DNA from: Shewanella loihica PV-4
GTDB taxonomy: Bacteria; Pseudomonadota; Gammaproteobacteria; Enterobacterales; Shewanellaceae
Assembly: GCF_000016065.1 (NCBI RefSeq)
Contig: NC_009092.1
Span: 992,001-1,056,000 of the forward strand
Reading direction: 5' to 3'
Length of the DNA stretch: 64,000 nucleotides
Shown here: positions 22,521 to 31,681 of the stretch, in pieces
Position numbering within the stretch: position 1 is the first letter of the stretch
How the letters are laid out: the number at the start of each line of letters is the position of its first letter
Notes under the pieces: generated by a model
Database searches by the model: none
Told to the model about the DNA's origin: nothing
The model's input: only the letters and a program-made list of their open reading frames with translations
Position numbers and translations under genes: made by a program

Positions 22521-23060
22521 TTATTGGGCCTTAGGGGGAAACTGAGAGAGAATCTTGTTCACGGTTTCCCGGGTCTCTTTGGCCTTCTTCTCGCCGCCGT
22601 CATCGTAATCAAACTTGTCGCTGCCGCGCCAAATAAGCTTGTTGCTGGCGCTGTCGACGATATCTATCTGGATGATCTGCATCTTGGCGCTGTCGCTACC
22701 CAAAGGCACGCCGACGCTGGTGCCTACACCTACGCCGCCAGAGCTGCCCCAGCTGCCTGTGCCTAAGCCGATTGAGAGGCCTGAGCTCTTTGGCTTGTCC
22801 ACCACCTTAAAGCCATAGGTCACCATAAACTGAGACTGTTCGGCGACCTGGCTATAGCCGCGCTGTGTCAGGCTGTCGACGATGGCACTATCGATTCGCT
22901 CAGTGCTGAGTGGGTCGCCGATATTGGCCGGTCTCTGCAGGGTGAAACGCTTGAGCGAATTAAAATCAAATTGGGTATCGTAATCTGTGGTGGGTTTGCT
23001 GGCACAGGCGCCCAGTAGCAAGGCGGCGATTGTGAGGATGGGCAGGCGTAGTGAGTTCAT
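22521..23060 (-). CDS. DUF4136 lipoprotein
   Basis: 179 residues with a lipoprotein signal (LLLGACAS; lipid Cys at about residue 19). The body fits DUF4136: TDYDTQFDFNSLKRF near the N-terminus, an IDSAIVDSLTQRGY helix, and IWRGSDKFDY near the end. There is a glycine/serine-rich stretch (GLGTGSWGSSGGVGVG) in the middle. Family members are envelope proteins of unknown role. It converges with the AAA ATPase gene, 12 bases apart. Confidence 0.82.
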   Translation of the reverse strand: MNSLRLPILTIAALLLGACASKPTTDYDTQFDFNSLKRFTLQRPANIGDPLSTERIDSAIVDSLTQRGYSQVAEQSQFMVTYGFKVVDKPKSSGLSIGLGTGSWGSSGGVGVGTSVGVPLGSDSAKMQIIQIDIVDSASNKLIWRGSDKFDYDDGGEKKAKETRETVNKILSQFPPKAQ

Positions 23061-23251
23061 AGGGCTTCCTGTGAAATAATCATAAATTCAGCTATCAGCT
23101 TATTTATACAAGAGTTTTTAGTGTAGCGATATGAATAAAGTTTAGCCAGTTGCCGAGAATTAGGTTATGTTTTAACTATAGGCTCATTTAGCGTCCCCTT
23201 ATGTGAGTCCGAATTCAAGATGACATAGATAATTAGGTGCGGCTAGCCCCC

Positions 23252-23524
23252 ATGGAACAGTTAGAGTTTTTCGAGATCCCCAGTCCCTGTATTGGTGTCT
23301 GTCAGACAGACGCCAGGGGCTATTGCAAGGGCTGCCTGCGTAGCAGAGACGAGCGCTTCAACTGGCTGAACTTCTCTGACGCCCAGAAAAATGAGGTGAT
23401 TCGCCTGTGTAAGCAGCGCCATCGCCGTCGTCGCCTGGCCCTGTTAAAGGCGAAGAAGACGGCTATCCTGGAGGAGCGTGCCGCCGCGACCCAATCGCTG
23501 GACTTTGATATCGATGCCGAATGA
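23252..23524 (+). CDS. DUF1289 small cysteine-rich protein
   Basis: 90 residues. The family signature is PCIGVCQTDARGYCKGC: four cysteines in CxxxC and CxxC spacing that probably bind metal. It is followed by the helical RDERFNWLNFSDAQKNEVI and a very basic stretch (KQRHRRRRLALLKAKK). The function is unknown. ATG at 23252 is chosen over GTG at 23237; neither has a strong ribosome site. Confidence 0.78.
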   Translation: MEQLEFFEIPSPCIGVCQTDARGYCKGCLRSRDERFNWLNFSDAQKNEVIRLCKQRHRRRRLALLKAKKTAILEERAAATQSLDFDIDAE

Positions 23525-23602
23525 TCTCGGCTGGGGTTAACTCGATCTCGAGTGCGCCCTCATCAAGACACCAGCTTCCCGTTTAGGCCAATTTCCCGCC
23601 TG

Positions 23603-24886
23603 CTATTTTCTTAGTCTGTTCGCGCTCACCCTGGGCCAGCTCAGGGTAAATACAGTATTGCCAGGCTCGCTGGCCAGCGACACCCGGCCATTGTGTTTGT
23701 GCATGATCCGTTTGATGATGGCCAGTCCCAGGCCATGACCCTTGTTGCCGTTCTGCACCACCTTGCTGCGATAGAAGGGCTCGAAGATCTTCTCCTGATC
23801 CACGGCGGCGATGCCCGGGCCATCGTCCATCACCTCTAGCTGTACCGATTTGTTGTCCTGACGGATGGCGATAGTGATATGACTTTGGGCGAAACGCTGG
23901 GCGTTGATGATCAGGTTTTGCAGTGCCCGCTCGATGAGTGACGGGTCGCCCATCACCTTCAGCTCAGGTGTCTGCTCGTCAAAATAAATCGGAATGCTGT
24001 GGCGATTTTGCAGCCGGCTGATGGTCTGCTGGGTAAGCCGGGTCAGCTCGCAGCACTCAAATTCCAGATCTTGCTGCTGAGACTCCAGGCTGGCGTAGGT
24101 CAGCAGCTCCTGCAGCAGGGTCTCCATCTCTTTGACATCCTGCTGCATCTCGTCGAGAAACGCCTGTCGCTGAGCGGGATCAGAGTCCGGCGCGCAGTAT
24201 TGGGGCACCAGGGCCAGGGCAAATTTGAGCCGGGCCAGAGGCGTTCTTATCTCGTGGGAGACGGCGTTGGAGAGATGCTTCTGGTTCTCTATCAGGGCGC
24301 TGATGTGGCGCGCCATCTCGTTGAAGGTGCTGGCCAGCGGCTGCACCTGAGAGCGGCTGGAGAGTTGAATTTGGGTGTCCCACTTGGCCTGGCCAAATGC
24401 CTTGGTCGCCAGGCGCAAGGTCTTGAGGTCCCGTGACAGGGGCCATACCCAGATCAGCGCGACCAGTGCCAGGGAGAGGTAGAAGAAGAGGGTAAACAGG
24501 CCGCGCAGCTGCTCCCTGGGATCTATCTCTATGGGGCCGGCCATCAGGATCTGCTGGTCATCCACCTGGATAAAATGCAGCTCGTGTTGTTCATCCGGCG
24601 CCGTGACCAAGACGCTGTCGCGCGCGAGGGAGTCGTCTAGGTTGACCGCCACCTGAGCCTTAGGCAGTAGCCTGAGGGGATAGCTTTGTTGGGTACTAAG
24701 CTCGGCGAGAAACGCCTCGCGCTGGCTCTCAGGCAGGTTGCCGATCAGCTGGGCTAAGGCGATGAGCGGCGCATCCTGCACACCGCTATCGTCGACATTG
24801 TTTTGCCAGATGCTGTCTAAGGTCCAGCCTATACCGAGAAAACTGAGGCTCAGTAGCAGGTATAGGCTGATGAAGAGTCGTTTCAA
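23603..24886 (-). CDS. RstB-like sensor histidine kinase
   Basis: A 427-residue inner-membrane kinase. Membrane segments at about 1-22 and 135-155 enclose a periplasmic domain. HAMP is followed by HisKA with the phospho-accepting His in SNAVSHEIRTPLARL, and HATPase_c with DDGPGIA and GLGLAI. TTG at 24886 is proposed: GGAG precedes it, it lies 10 bases after the regulator's stop, and the protein then begins LKRLFISLYLLL like RstB. A longer frame starting inside the regulator gene is less likely. It pairs with the upstream regulator. Confidence 0.88.
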   Translation of the reverse strand: MKRLFISLYLLLSLSFLGIGWTLDSIWQNNVDDSGVQDAPLIALAQLIGNLPESQREAFLAELSTQQSYPLRLLPKAQVAVNLDDSLARDSVLVTAPDEQHELHFIQVDDQQILMAGPIEIDPREQLRGLFTLFFYLSLALVALIWVWPLSRDLKTLRLATKAFGQAKWDTQIQLSSRSQVQPLASTFNEMARHISALIENQKHLSNAVSHEIRTPLARLKFALALVPQYCAPDSDPAQRQAFLDEMQQDVKEMETLLQELLTYASLESQQQDLEFECCELTRLTQQTISRLQNRHSIPIYFDEQTPELKVMGDPSLIERALQNLIINAQRFAQSHITIAIRQDNKSVQLEVMDDGPGIAAVDQEKIFEPFYRSKVVQNGNKGHGLGLAIIKRIMHKHNGRVSLASEPGNTVFTLSWPRVSANRLRK

Positions 24887-24896
24887 CGCAGCTCCG

Positions 24897-25610
24897 TTAG
24901 TTGTTCCAGGCTTCTGGGGCGAACAGATATCCCTGACCCCATACCGTCTTAATTCTAAATGGGGTTTCGATATTGTCACCTAACTTCTTACGTAGCCGTG
25001 AGATACGCACGTCGATCTTCCTGTCCTTACCGTCGAAATCGATGTTGAGCAGGTATTGATAGATATATTGGCGGCTCAGTACCTGGCCCGCCTGTGAGGC
25101 CAGCAGCCAGAGGAGTTCAAACTCATGGCTGGTGAGATCCACCTCGAGATCGCCAAGGCGAATCGCCTGAGTGTGCGGATCTATGCTTAGCTTGCCGAAG
25201 CTCAGGCAGTGAGACTCCGCCTGTGGCGGCTTGGCGGTGCGTCGCAGCAGATTATTGATGCGGGCGATAAGCAGCGCAGGATCTACTGGCTTGACCACAT
25301 AATCGTCGGCGCCCAGCTCCAGCCCCTTGATCTGATCTTCGTTGGAACCCAGGGCGCTCATCAGCAGGATAGGACCGGCGAAGTAGTCGGGCAGTTTTTC
25401 ACAGAGGGTAAGGCCATCCATCCCTGGCAGCATGATATCGAGCAAGATGATATCTGGTTTGTAGTTGATCAGTCGGGTCAGTACGGTATCACCGCGACGC
25501 TCAACTTCCACGTGCATTCCATGCGACTTTAAATAATCCACAATCAGGTTTGCCAGACGAATATCGTCTTCGACGAGCAAGACTCTATGGGTCGATTGAG
25601 ATTCTGTCAT
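24897..25610 (-). CDS. RstA-like OmpR-family response regulator
   Basis: 237 residues. The receiver domain has the acidic pocket VEDD, the phospho-acceptor in LLDIMLPGMDG (about Asp57) and the conserved Lys in VVKPV. The C-terminal winged helix ends KTVWGQGYLF, typical of OmpR/PhoB DNA binding. Its start overlaps the stop of the DUF3019 gene by one base (TAATG), so regulator, kinase and DUF3019 are likely one transcript with the MipA gene upstream. Confidence 0.92.
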   Translation of the reverse strand: MTESQSTHRVLLVEDDIRLANLIVDYLKSHGMHVEVERRGDTVLTRLINYKPDIILLDIMLPGMDGLTLCEKLPDYFAGPILLMSALGSNEDQIKGLELGADDYVVKPVDPALLIARINNLLRRTAKPPQAESHCLSFGKLSIDPHTQAIRLGDLEVDLTSHEFELLWLLASQAGQVLSRQYIYQYLLNIDFDGKDRKIDVRISRLRKKLGDNIETPFRIKTVWGQGYLFAPEAWNN

Positions 25611-26020
25611 TAGAATAGACTCCAGGGGTTGCGATAACGACGTCTCACCTGAGGCGCCGAAGTAGGGGTAACTTTTAATTTTACGCCGGCCAAGGTTTGG
25701 TGGCTTTCTTTGTCTATCATGACAAATTGAATATCTTTTTGTGTCTCAACCTTCAGGGTGAGTGAATGGGTATTGGGCGAGTCGGCGCACCACTTCTCCA
25801 GCTCGTTATGATCCGACATGATGCAAACTACCTGGGGATAGGGGGTCTCCCAGTTTAGTACCAACTCGATTTCACAGCTCTGCTCGACATCGGCCGTGAT
25901 GCAAAATTGGGGTGACAACGACAAGCTGGCCGTAGACTCTTGGCCCGCGGCATAGGTAATGTTACACAGTAAAATGATGACAAGAGTTGCCTGTATCAGC
26001 TTGAAAGTCATTGAAAACAC
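25610..26020 (-). CDS. DUF3019 exported protein
   Basis: 136 residues with a signal peptide (about 1-24, ending TYAAGQ). The mature part has four cysteines (QFCITADVEQSCEIEL, VVCIM, KWCADS) and a beta-rich Ig-like look, ending in the basic RRRYRNPW. It matches DUF3019, a Shewanella/Vibrio periplasmic family of unknown function. Its place between the mipA-like gene and the two-component genes suggests a periplasmic partner of the sensor or the MipA protein. Confidence 0.78.
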   Translation of the reverse strand: MFSMTFKLIQATLVIILLCNITYAAGQESTASLSLSPQFCITADVEQSCEIELVLNWETPYPQVVCIMSDHNELEKWCADSPNTHSLTLKVETQKDIQFVMIDKESHQTLAGVKLKVTPTSAPQVRRRYRNPWSLF

Positions 26021-26025
26021 TAACC

Positions 26026-26907
26026 TTAGAACCTATAGGCAGTGCCGATAAAGTAGGTGTTGGTGTAACTTTCAGTGACGAGCGGACTGGCGGTGATTTC
26101 ATCGGCCAAGTCGGTATAGCGTACCAGGAAGAGCAACTCCCAGTGCTCACTCATTATGTATTGTGTCGTCAATTCTAATCCTAAATTAGTGCCAGAACCG
26201 GCACGGTAGCGTTCACTCCAATAGGTGTTCTCACTTGGACGTACGCCGTAATAGTAGTTGATGATCTCTTCGCTCTTCCAGTTAGCCACTGCGGCGAATT
26301 CAAATTTCCAGTCGGTCCATGATAGGTTGTAGAGCCACTTCACCTTGGCCTCCATACCGGAGTGCACGTCGAAAAGATCGTGGGCCAGGGCGAGGTTGAT
26401 TATACCCATTGGTGTGTAAATAAACGCTTCTGCTCCGCCAAGAAGTGTAAATTTTCTGTCTTCCAGCTCATTAAATACCGGTTCGGGCTCGGCGCCAAAG
26501 GCTTGAAAACGAGAGGTAAATGCCGATGGTGTTGAGCTGAGTTGGCTAGTGCCAGAGATAAAGATGTTCGACGGGTCCCAACGGTAGAAGTAGGCGCTGT
26601 CGCTGCTGAAGCTGGTGGTCAGGTTGACGCTAAATAGCTCCTCATCCGCCAGGGTGTAACCCAGATTGCCATTGTCGAAAAACCATCTGTCGCCATAGTA
26701 GGCCAGGGTAGGTGCCAGGTAGATGGGGATATCGTCGTAGTCGCGAACAGGATTGCTACGCTCACCATAGCCCAGCGCCAGACCAAGTTGCCACTGACCA
26801 ACTTCGACACATTCATCATCCATATGACAAACCTTCTGCTCTTCGGCCTGCACGGCAAAGCAGAGGAGCAAAGAGGTAAGTAGGCTTGTCAGCAGCTTGT
26901 TTTTCAT
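26026..26907 (-). CDS. MipA/OmpV family outer-membrane protein
   Basis: A 293-residue barrel protein. The signal peptide covers about residues 1-21 (LTSLLLCFAVQAEE). The mature part contains GQWQLGLALGYGERSNP and IPIYLAPTLAYYGDRWFFDN, typical of the MipA/OmpV family, and ends in YRF. Members act as murein-scaffold or porin-like proteins. ATG at 26907 is preferred to a frame reaching 26961 because it gives a proper signal peptide. It heads the gene set with DUF3019 and the RstAB-like pair. Confidence 0.87.
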   Translation of the reverse strand: MKNKLLTSLLTSLLLCFAVQAEEQKVCHMDDECVEVGQWQLGLALGYGERSNPVRDYDDIPIYLAPTLAYYGDRWFFDNGNLGYTLADEELFSVNLTTSFSSDSAYFYRWDPSNIFISGTSQLSSTPSAFTSRFQAFGAEPEPVFNELEDRKFTLLGGAEAFIYTPMGIINLALAHDLFDVHSGMEAKVKWLYNLSWTDWKFEFAAVANWKSEEIINYYYGVRPSENTYWSERYRAGSGTNLGLELTTQYIMSEHWELLFLVRYTDLADEITASPLVTESYTNTYFIGTAYRF

Positions 26908-27080
26908 GGGTATAGATACACTAAATCGGGTCAAACAGGAGTCTAAGCAAAAGATTACCATTTACGTCATATATGCACAGCGTTTTCGCTGCTGCTGATG
27001 CAAAATGATACAGCTTCATGCCTAGTGTTGGTTAAGTTTTGGCAAGATGTTGCCTGGCGAGTACGCCGCTGTGATCCCTT

Positions 27081-27917
27081 TTAGCTATAGAGTTTGCTGA
27101 CTTGTTGCAACTGTTTCTGCTGCTCGGTGCGCTCACCCTCTCTTTGCATGGCCAGGCCGACGGTGCGCCTGAGCTGCAGATCGCCAATCGCCTTATAGAT
27201 GATGTTGCTCTGCTCCATCAATACCGGCAGGGCGGGCACCAGGGCGATGCCGACCCCGGCCGCCACCAAGCCTACCGCGTACTCTACCGTCTGGATCCGC
27301 GCGCGGATCTGCATCTTTATCCCCTCGAGATCCATCAGCTGCTGCAGATCCGCCAGGGCCTCGCAGGGCGCGCGGTGGATGAAGGGCTGGCCGCTAAGAT
27401 CCTGCAGGCGGATCTCCTTCTTCAGGGCCAGGCTCATGGTCGAGGGGATCGCCAGCAGGTAGTCGTCATGCCAGATGGGCTGAAACACCTCATCCGACTT
27501 TAGCTGACTGGTGGTGATGATGCGGGCGTCGCAGGGCTCGTTGGCCTCGACCAGGGTGAGCTCCATATCATGGCAGGCCTGGCTGAAGTCTTTGAGCAGC
27601 ATGCTCATGCGCTGCACCCCGAGGGAGTTGATCAGCCCAAGCTTGAAGGGTTGGCGCTGCTCTGGCGTATTAAACAGCGAAGCGATCGCCTTGGACTCGT
27701 TTAGCAGCCGCTGAGCCAGGGGATAGAGGCGCTCTGCCGACTCTGTTGGGCTCACACCTCTGCCGTGACGCTGGAACAGCTGAGTGTTGAGCTCGTCTTC
27801 GAGTTGACTGATGGCCGAGGAGATAGAGGGCTGGGCGATATAGCACTGCTTGGCGGCGGCGCTGATGGTGCCCTTATCGTAGACGGCGACAAAGTAACTC
27901 AGGGCTCTGAGGTTCAT
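27081..27917 (-). CDS. LysR-family transcriptional regulator
   Basis: 278 residues. The N-terminal winged helix-turn-helix is clear (NLRALSYFVAVYDKGTISAAAK, then SISSAISQLEDELNTQLF). The C-terminal effector domain is of normal size. It is transcribed divergently from the glutaryl-CoA dehydrogenase gene with about 190 bases between them, the usual arrangement for a regulator of that set. The inducer is not deducible; a glutarate- or lysine-derived metabolite is an inference. Confidence 0.9.
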   Translation of the reverse strand: MNLRALSYFVAVYDKGTISAAAKQCYIAQPSISSAISQLEDELNTQLFQRHGRGVSPTESAERLYPLAQRLLNESKAIASLFNTPEQRQPFKLGLINSLGVQRMSMLLKDFSQACHDMELTLVEANEPCDARIITTSQLKSDEVFQPIWHDDYLLAIPSTMSLALKKEIRLQDLSGQPFIHRAPCEALADLQQLMDLEGIKMQIRARIQTVEYAVGLVAAGVGIALVPALPVLMEQSNIIYKAIGDLQLRRTVGLAMQREGERTEQQKQLQQVSKLYS

Positions 27918-27956
27918 GGCTAGGCTCTTAGGTTAGTGTTGGAGCTCATCTTTACG

Positions 27957-28066
27957 CTTACGTAAGATATAGGTAATAGCTATGCAAGCTAAACAAAAAG
28001 AATATTTTTCCTACGGATAAATTATGCCTATGCTAGTCGAATTAGCAAGTGGTGAATTAGTCACCA
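27957..28066. promoter_or_regulatory. operator-like inverted repeats between the LysR gene and gcdH
   Basis: Three small inverted repeats lie in the divergent promoter region: the palindrome CTTACGTAAG at 27957-27966, GCTA...TAGC at 28032-28046, and TGGTGA-N5-TCACCA at 28050-28066. LysR regulators bind inverted repeats in such gaps. Assignment to this regulator is an inference. Confidence 0.4.
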
Positions 28067-28105
28067 GTTGCAACACAACAATAAATGACAGCAAGGAACA
28101 GACTC

Positions 28106-29281
28106 ATGGCTCGAGTGAAATTTGATTGGCAAGATCCACTGCAATTCGATGCGTTGCTTAGCGAAGATGAACGCATGATCCGCGACATGGTGCACGACTA
28201 TGCCCAAGAGAAGTTGATGACCCGGGTATTGATGGCCAATCGCAATGAGCATTTCGACCGTGAGATCATGAATGAACTGGGCGAGCTCGGACTCCTGGGG
28301 GCGACTCTGCCCGAGGCCTATGGCTGCGCCAACGCCAACTATGTCAGTTATGGCCTGGTGGCCCGAGAGATTGAACGGGTCGATAGCGGCTATCGCAGCG
28401 CCATGAGCGTGCAGTCCTCCCTGGTGATGCACCCCATCTATGCCTATGGCAACGAGCAGCAGCGTCAGAAATACCTGCCTAAGCTGGCAACCGGCGAGTG
28501 GGTGGGCTGTTTCGGTCTGACCGAGCCGGATGTGGGCTCGGATCCCGGTGGGATGAAGACCCGCGCCGAGCGTATCGACGGCGGCTATCGTCTCAACGGT
28601 GCCAAGATGTGGATCACTAACTCGCCTATCGCCGATGTGTTTGTGGTGTGGGCCAAGCTCGACGGGGTGATCCGTGGCTTCATCCTAGAGAAGGGGATGA
28701 AGGGGCTGAGCGCACCTAAGATTGAGGGTAAGTTCAGCCTTAGAGCTTCGATCACCGGCGAGATAGTGATGGACAATGTCGAGGTGGGTGAAGAGGCGCT
28801 GCTGCCTAACGTTGAGGGACTCAAGGGGCCGTTCGGCTGTCTCAACAAGGCCCGCTACGGCATCGCCTGGGGCGCACTGGGGGCGGCAGAGTTTTGCTGG
28901 CACGCGGCGCGTCAATACAGCCTGGACCGTATTCAGTTTAACCGCCCACTGGCGGCCACTCAGCTGATCCAGAAGAAGCTGGCCGACATGCAGACAGAGA
29001 TCACCACAGGCTTGTTTGCCTGCCTGCAGGCCGGTCGCCTGATGGATCAGGACGCGTTGCCCGTCGAGGCCATCTCACTCATCAAGCGTAACTCCTGCGG
29101 TAAGGCGCTGGAGATCGCCCGTACCTCCCGCGACATGCATGGCGGTAACGGCATCAGCGACGAGTTCCATGTGATCCGTCACGTGATGAACCTCGAGGCC
29201 GTCAACACCTACGAGGGTACCCATGATATTCATGCGCTCATCCTGGGGCGTGCGCAGACCGGCATTCAGGCCTTCGGGTAA
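28106..29281 (+). CDS. gcdH: glutaryl-CoA dehydrogenase
   Basis: 391 residues, very close to human and bacterial GCDH by eye: FDWQDPL at the N-terminus, [40 protein letters not shown] and the terminal [16 protein letters not shown] with the catalytic Glu in YEGT. The FAD enzyme oxidises and decarboxylates glutaryl-CoA to crotonyl-CoA in lysine and tryptophan breakdown. ATG at 28106 is used because AAGGAA precedes it by eight bases; a frame starting at 28085 lacks a site. It heads a three-gene plus-strand set. Confidence 0.95.
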   Translation: MARVKFDWQDPLQFDALLSEDERMIRDMVHDYAQEKLMTRVLMANRNEHFDREIMNELGELGLLGATLPEAYGCANANYVSYGLVAREIERVDSGYRSAMSVQSSLVMHPIYAYGNEQQRQKYLPKLATGEWVGCFGLTEPDVGSDPGGMKTRAERIDGGYRLNGAKMWITNSPIADVFVVWAKLDGVIRGFILEKGMKGLSAPKIEGKFSLRASITGEIVMDNVEVGEEALLPNVEGLKGPFGCLNKARYGIAWGALGAAEFCWHAARQYSLDRIQFNRPLAATQLIQKKLADMQTEITTGLFACLQAGRLMDQDALPVEAISLIKRNSCGKALEIARTSRDMHGGNGISDEFHVIRHVMNLEAVNTYEGTHDIHALILGRAQTGIQAFG

Positions 29282-29297
29282 TCCTTCTCCTTCAGCT

Positions 29298-29318
29298 CGG
29301 AGCGACGGCGTCGCTCCG
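29298..29318 (+). other. hairpin between gcdH and the E1 fusion gene
   Basis: A perfect 9-bp stem (CGGAGCGAC / GTCGCTCCG) with a 3-base loop and no T run. It may stabilise or attenuate the transcript between the two genes; the role is not known. Confidence 0.5.
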
Positions 29319-29389
29319 CCTTCTCGTCGCAGCGGCCGAGTGAACGCCTGTGGTATAGGCCTAGTTGCGCCCAATTGAGGTAGATCAAC

Positions 29390-31681
29390 TTGGAAGATAG
29401 AGCTATTGCCCTCGACAGGCAATTTGTCGAACGAGTATCACAGCAAGATTTTTTAGAGATAGAGCAGGGCTGGTGCCATACCCGCCTGGGGCTCAGTGAC
29501 GCCGATTTCGTCGGCATCTTCGAGTCACAGATGAAGAGCCGCCTGCTGGATCTCGAGTCCCGTAAGATGCGCGCCCGTAATCAGGGCTTCTACACCATAG
29601 GCAGCTCGGGTCACGAAGGCAACGCCGCCTGCGCCGCGGCCCTGCGCCCGACCGATATGGCATTTCTGCACTATCGCAGCGCGGCCTTTATGATAGAGAG
29701 GGCGCGCCAGGTGCCCGGCGAGACCTCCCTGTGGGACATGCTGCTTTCTTTTGCCGCCTCCAGCGAAGACCCTATCTCCGGCGGGCGTCACAAGGTGCTC
29801 GGCAGTAAGCGGCTGATGATACCACCACAGACCTCCACCATAGCCTCGCATCTGCCCAAGGCGGTGGGGGCGGCCCTGAGCATTCCGCTGACGCATAGGT
29901 TAGATATCGACAGCGCCTTGCCCGAAGACAGCCTGGTGTTCTGTAACTTCGGCGACGCCTCGGCCAACCATGCCAGCGCGCAGACGGCGATCAATGCCGC
30001 CGGTTGGGCCGCCTACCAGCAGGTGCCGCTGCCGCTGCTGTTTGTCTGTGAAGACAATGGCATAGGTATCTCTACCGCGACCCCAAACGGCTGGATAGCC
30101 GCCAACTTTAAAGACCGCGCCGGCATCAAGTATTTCTACTGTGATGGGCGGGATCTGCTGGACTGCTATCGGGTCAGTCGTCAGGCGGCTGAGTATGCCA
30201 GGGTCAAGCGCAAGCCCGTCTTCTTGCATGTCAGAACCGTGCGTCTGATGGGCCATGCCGGCAGCGACGCCGAAATCGCCTATCTCAGCAAACAGAAGAT
30301 CTTCGATAACGAGGCTCAGGACCCATTGCTGCTCAGTGCCAAGCAGATCATCGAAGCCAAGCTGATGAGCCCGGACGAGATAATTAATCAGTATCAGACG
30401 CTCAAGGCGCGCATCGCCGCCATCGCCATGGTGGCGGTTGAGCGGCCAAAACTAACCAGCGCCAAGGCGGCGATGGCGGCGGTGATCCCGCCCGTCAATG
30501 ACAAGCCCTTGACTCACCATAACCTGACCGATGAGGCCTTCGCTCAGCTCTTTAGTGCGGACAAAAACTCTCTGGGTAAGCCGCTACACATGGGCAAGCT
30601 TATCAACATGACACTCACTGAGTTAATGGCGCGCCAGCAGAACATAGTGGTCTGCGGTGAGGATGTGGGCAAGAAGGGCGGTGTCTATCATGTGACCTCG
30701 CGCCTGGTGGAGCGTTTCGGCCCCAACCGGGTGATCAATACCCTGTTGGATGAGACCTCAATCTTAGGCCTGGCCATAGGTATGGCCCACAACGGCCTGC
30801 TGCCGATTCCGGAGATCCAGTTTCTTGCCTATGTCCATAACGCCGAGGATCAGATCCGCGGCGAGGCGGCGACCCTGCCGTTTTTCTCCAACGGTCAGTT
30901 TAGCAACCCCATGGTGATCCGCATCGCCGGCCTGGGTTATCAGAAGGGTTTCGGCGGTCACTTCCATAACGACAACTCACTGGCTGTGTTTCGTGACATT
31001 CCCGGCCTCATACTGGCCTGTCCCTCCAACGGCGCCGATGCCATGGGGATGCTGCGGGAATGCGTGCGGCTGGCCGAGCAGGAGCAGCGACTGGTGATCT
31101 TCTTAGAGCCTATCGCCCTGTATATGACACGGGATCTCCATGAGGAGGGAGATGGCCTCTGGAGTCATGACTATTGTCCTCAGGAAAAGGCCAAAGCCCT
31201 GCCCTATGGTGAGCTGGGGGTCTATGGCAAGGGTAAGACGCTGGCCATCCTCAGCTATGGCAACGGCTATTATCTCAGCCGTCAGGCCGAGCGCGAGCTA
31301 TCTAAGCTCGGCATCGACTGTCGGGTGATCGACTTGCGCTATCTCATCCCCCTCAACGAGGAGGCGATCATCGCGGCGGTGAGCGAGTGCGAACATCTGT
31401 TGATCGTCGATGAGTGCCGCCGCAGTGGCTCGGTAAGCGAGGCGATAGTGACCTGCGTCCATGAGCGCTTGGGGGATCTCGCGCCGCAGATGGCCAGGCT
31501 CACCGCCGAGGATTGCTTTATCCCGCTGGCCGAGGCGGCGACTCTGCCACTGCCGAGCCGCTCGCAAATTGTCGAGGCTGCCCTGGCCCTGGTTGGTGAG
31601 CAGGCCCTGGTTGGCGAGCACGCCGTTGACGATGAGGGCAGTGAAACCATCCAGGATGCGGGAGTGAGACAAGTCTTATGA
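29390..31681 (+). CDS. fused 2-oxoacid dehydrogenase E1 alpha-beta subunit
   Basis: 763 residues. The first 400 or so are an E1-alpha domain with the thiamine-diphosphate motif (FGDASANHASAQ near residue 186, EDNGIGIS). The rest is E1-beta (from about 403) with VVCGEDVGKKGGV and a transketolase C-terminal domain (SYGNGYYLSRQAE). Separate alpha and beta genes are usual for branched-chain and acetoin-type E1, so this is a fusion. No E2 or E3 gene is nearby, so the acyl acceptor must come from elsewhere. TTG at 29390 with GAGGT upstream is the start. The C-terminus has a doubled ALVGEQ/ALVGEH segment. Confidence 0.87.
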   Translation: MEDRAIALDRQFVERVSQQDFLEIEQGWCHTRLGLSDADFVGIFESQMKSRLLDLESRKMRARNQGFYTIGSSGHEGNAACAAALRPTDMAFLHYRSAAFMIERARQVPGETSLWDMLLSFAASSEDPISGGRHKVLGSKRLMIPPQTSTIASHLPKAVGAALSIPLTHRLDIDSALPEDSLVFCNFGDASANHASAQTAINAAGWAAYQQVPLPLLFVCEDNGIGISTATPNGWIAANFKDRAGIKYFYCDGRDLLDCYRVSRQAAEYARVKRKPVFLHVRTVRLMGHAGSDAEIAYLSKQKIFDNEAQDPLLLSAKQIIEAKLMSPDEIINQYQTLKARIAAIAMVAVERPKLTSAKAAMAAVIPPVNDKPLTHHNLTDEAFAQLFSADKNSLGKPLHMGKLINMTLTELMARQQNIVVCGEDVGKKGGVYHVTSRLVERFGPNRVINTLLDETSILGLAIGMAHNGLLPIPEIQFLAYVHNAEDQIRGEAATLPFFSNGQFSNPMVIRIAGLGYQKGFGGHFHNDNSLAVFRDIPGLILACPSNGADAMGMLRECVRLAEQEQRLVIFLEPIALYMTRDLHEEGDGLWSHDYCPQEKAKALPYGELGVYGKGKTLAILSYGNGYYLSRQAERELSKLGIDCRVIDLRYLIPLNEEAIIAAVSECEHLLIVDECRRSGSVSEAIVTCVHERLGDLAPQMARLTAEDCFIPLAEAATLPLPSRSQIVEAALALVGEQALVGEHAVDDEGSETIQDAGVRQVL
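31583..31623 (+). repeat. two-copy 18-bp duplication near the E1 fusion 3' end
   Basis: Two adjacent 18-base units (GCCCTGGTTGGTGAGCAG and a copy differing at two bases) code for ALVGEQ and ALVGEH shortly before the stop. Confidence 0.7.
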
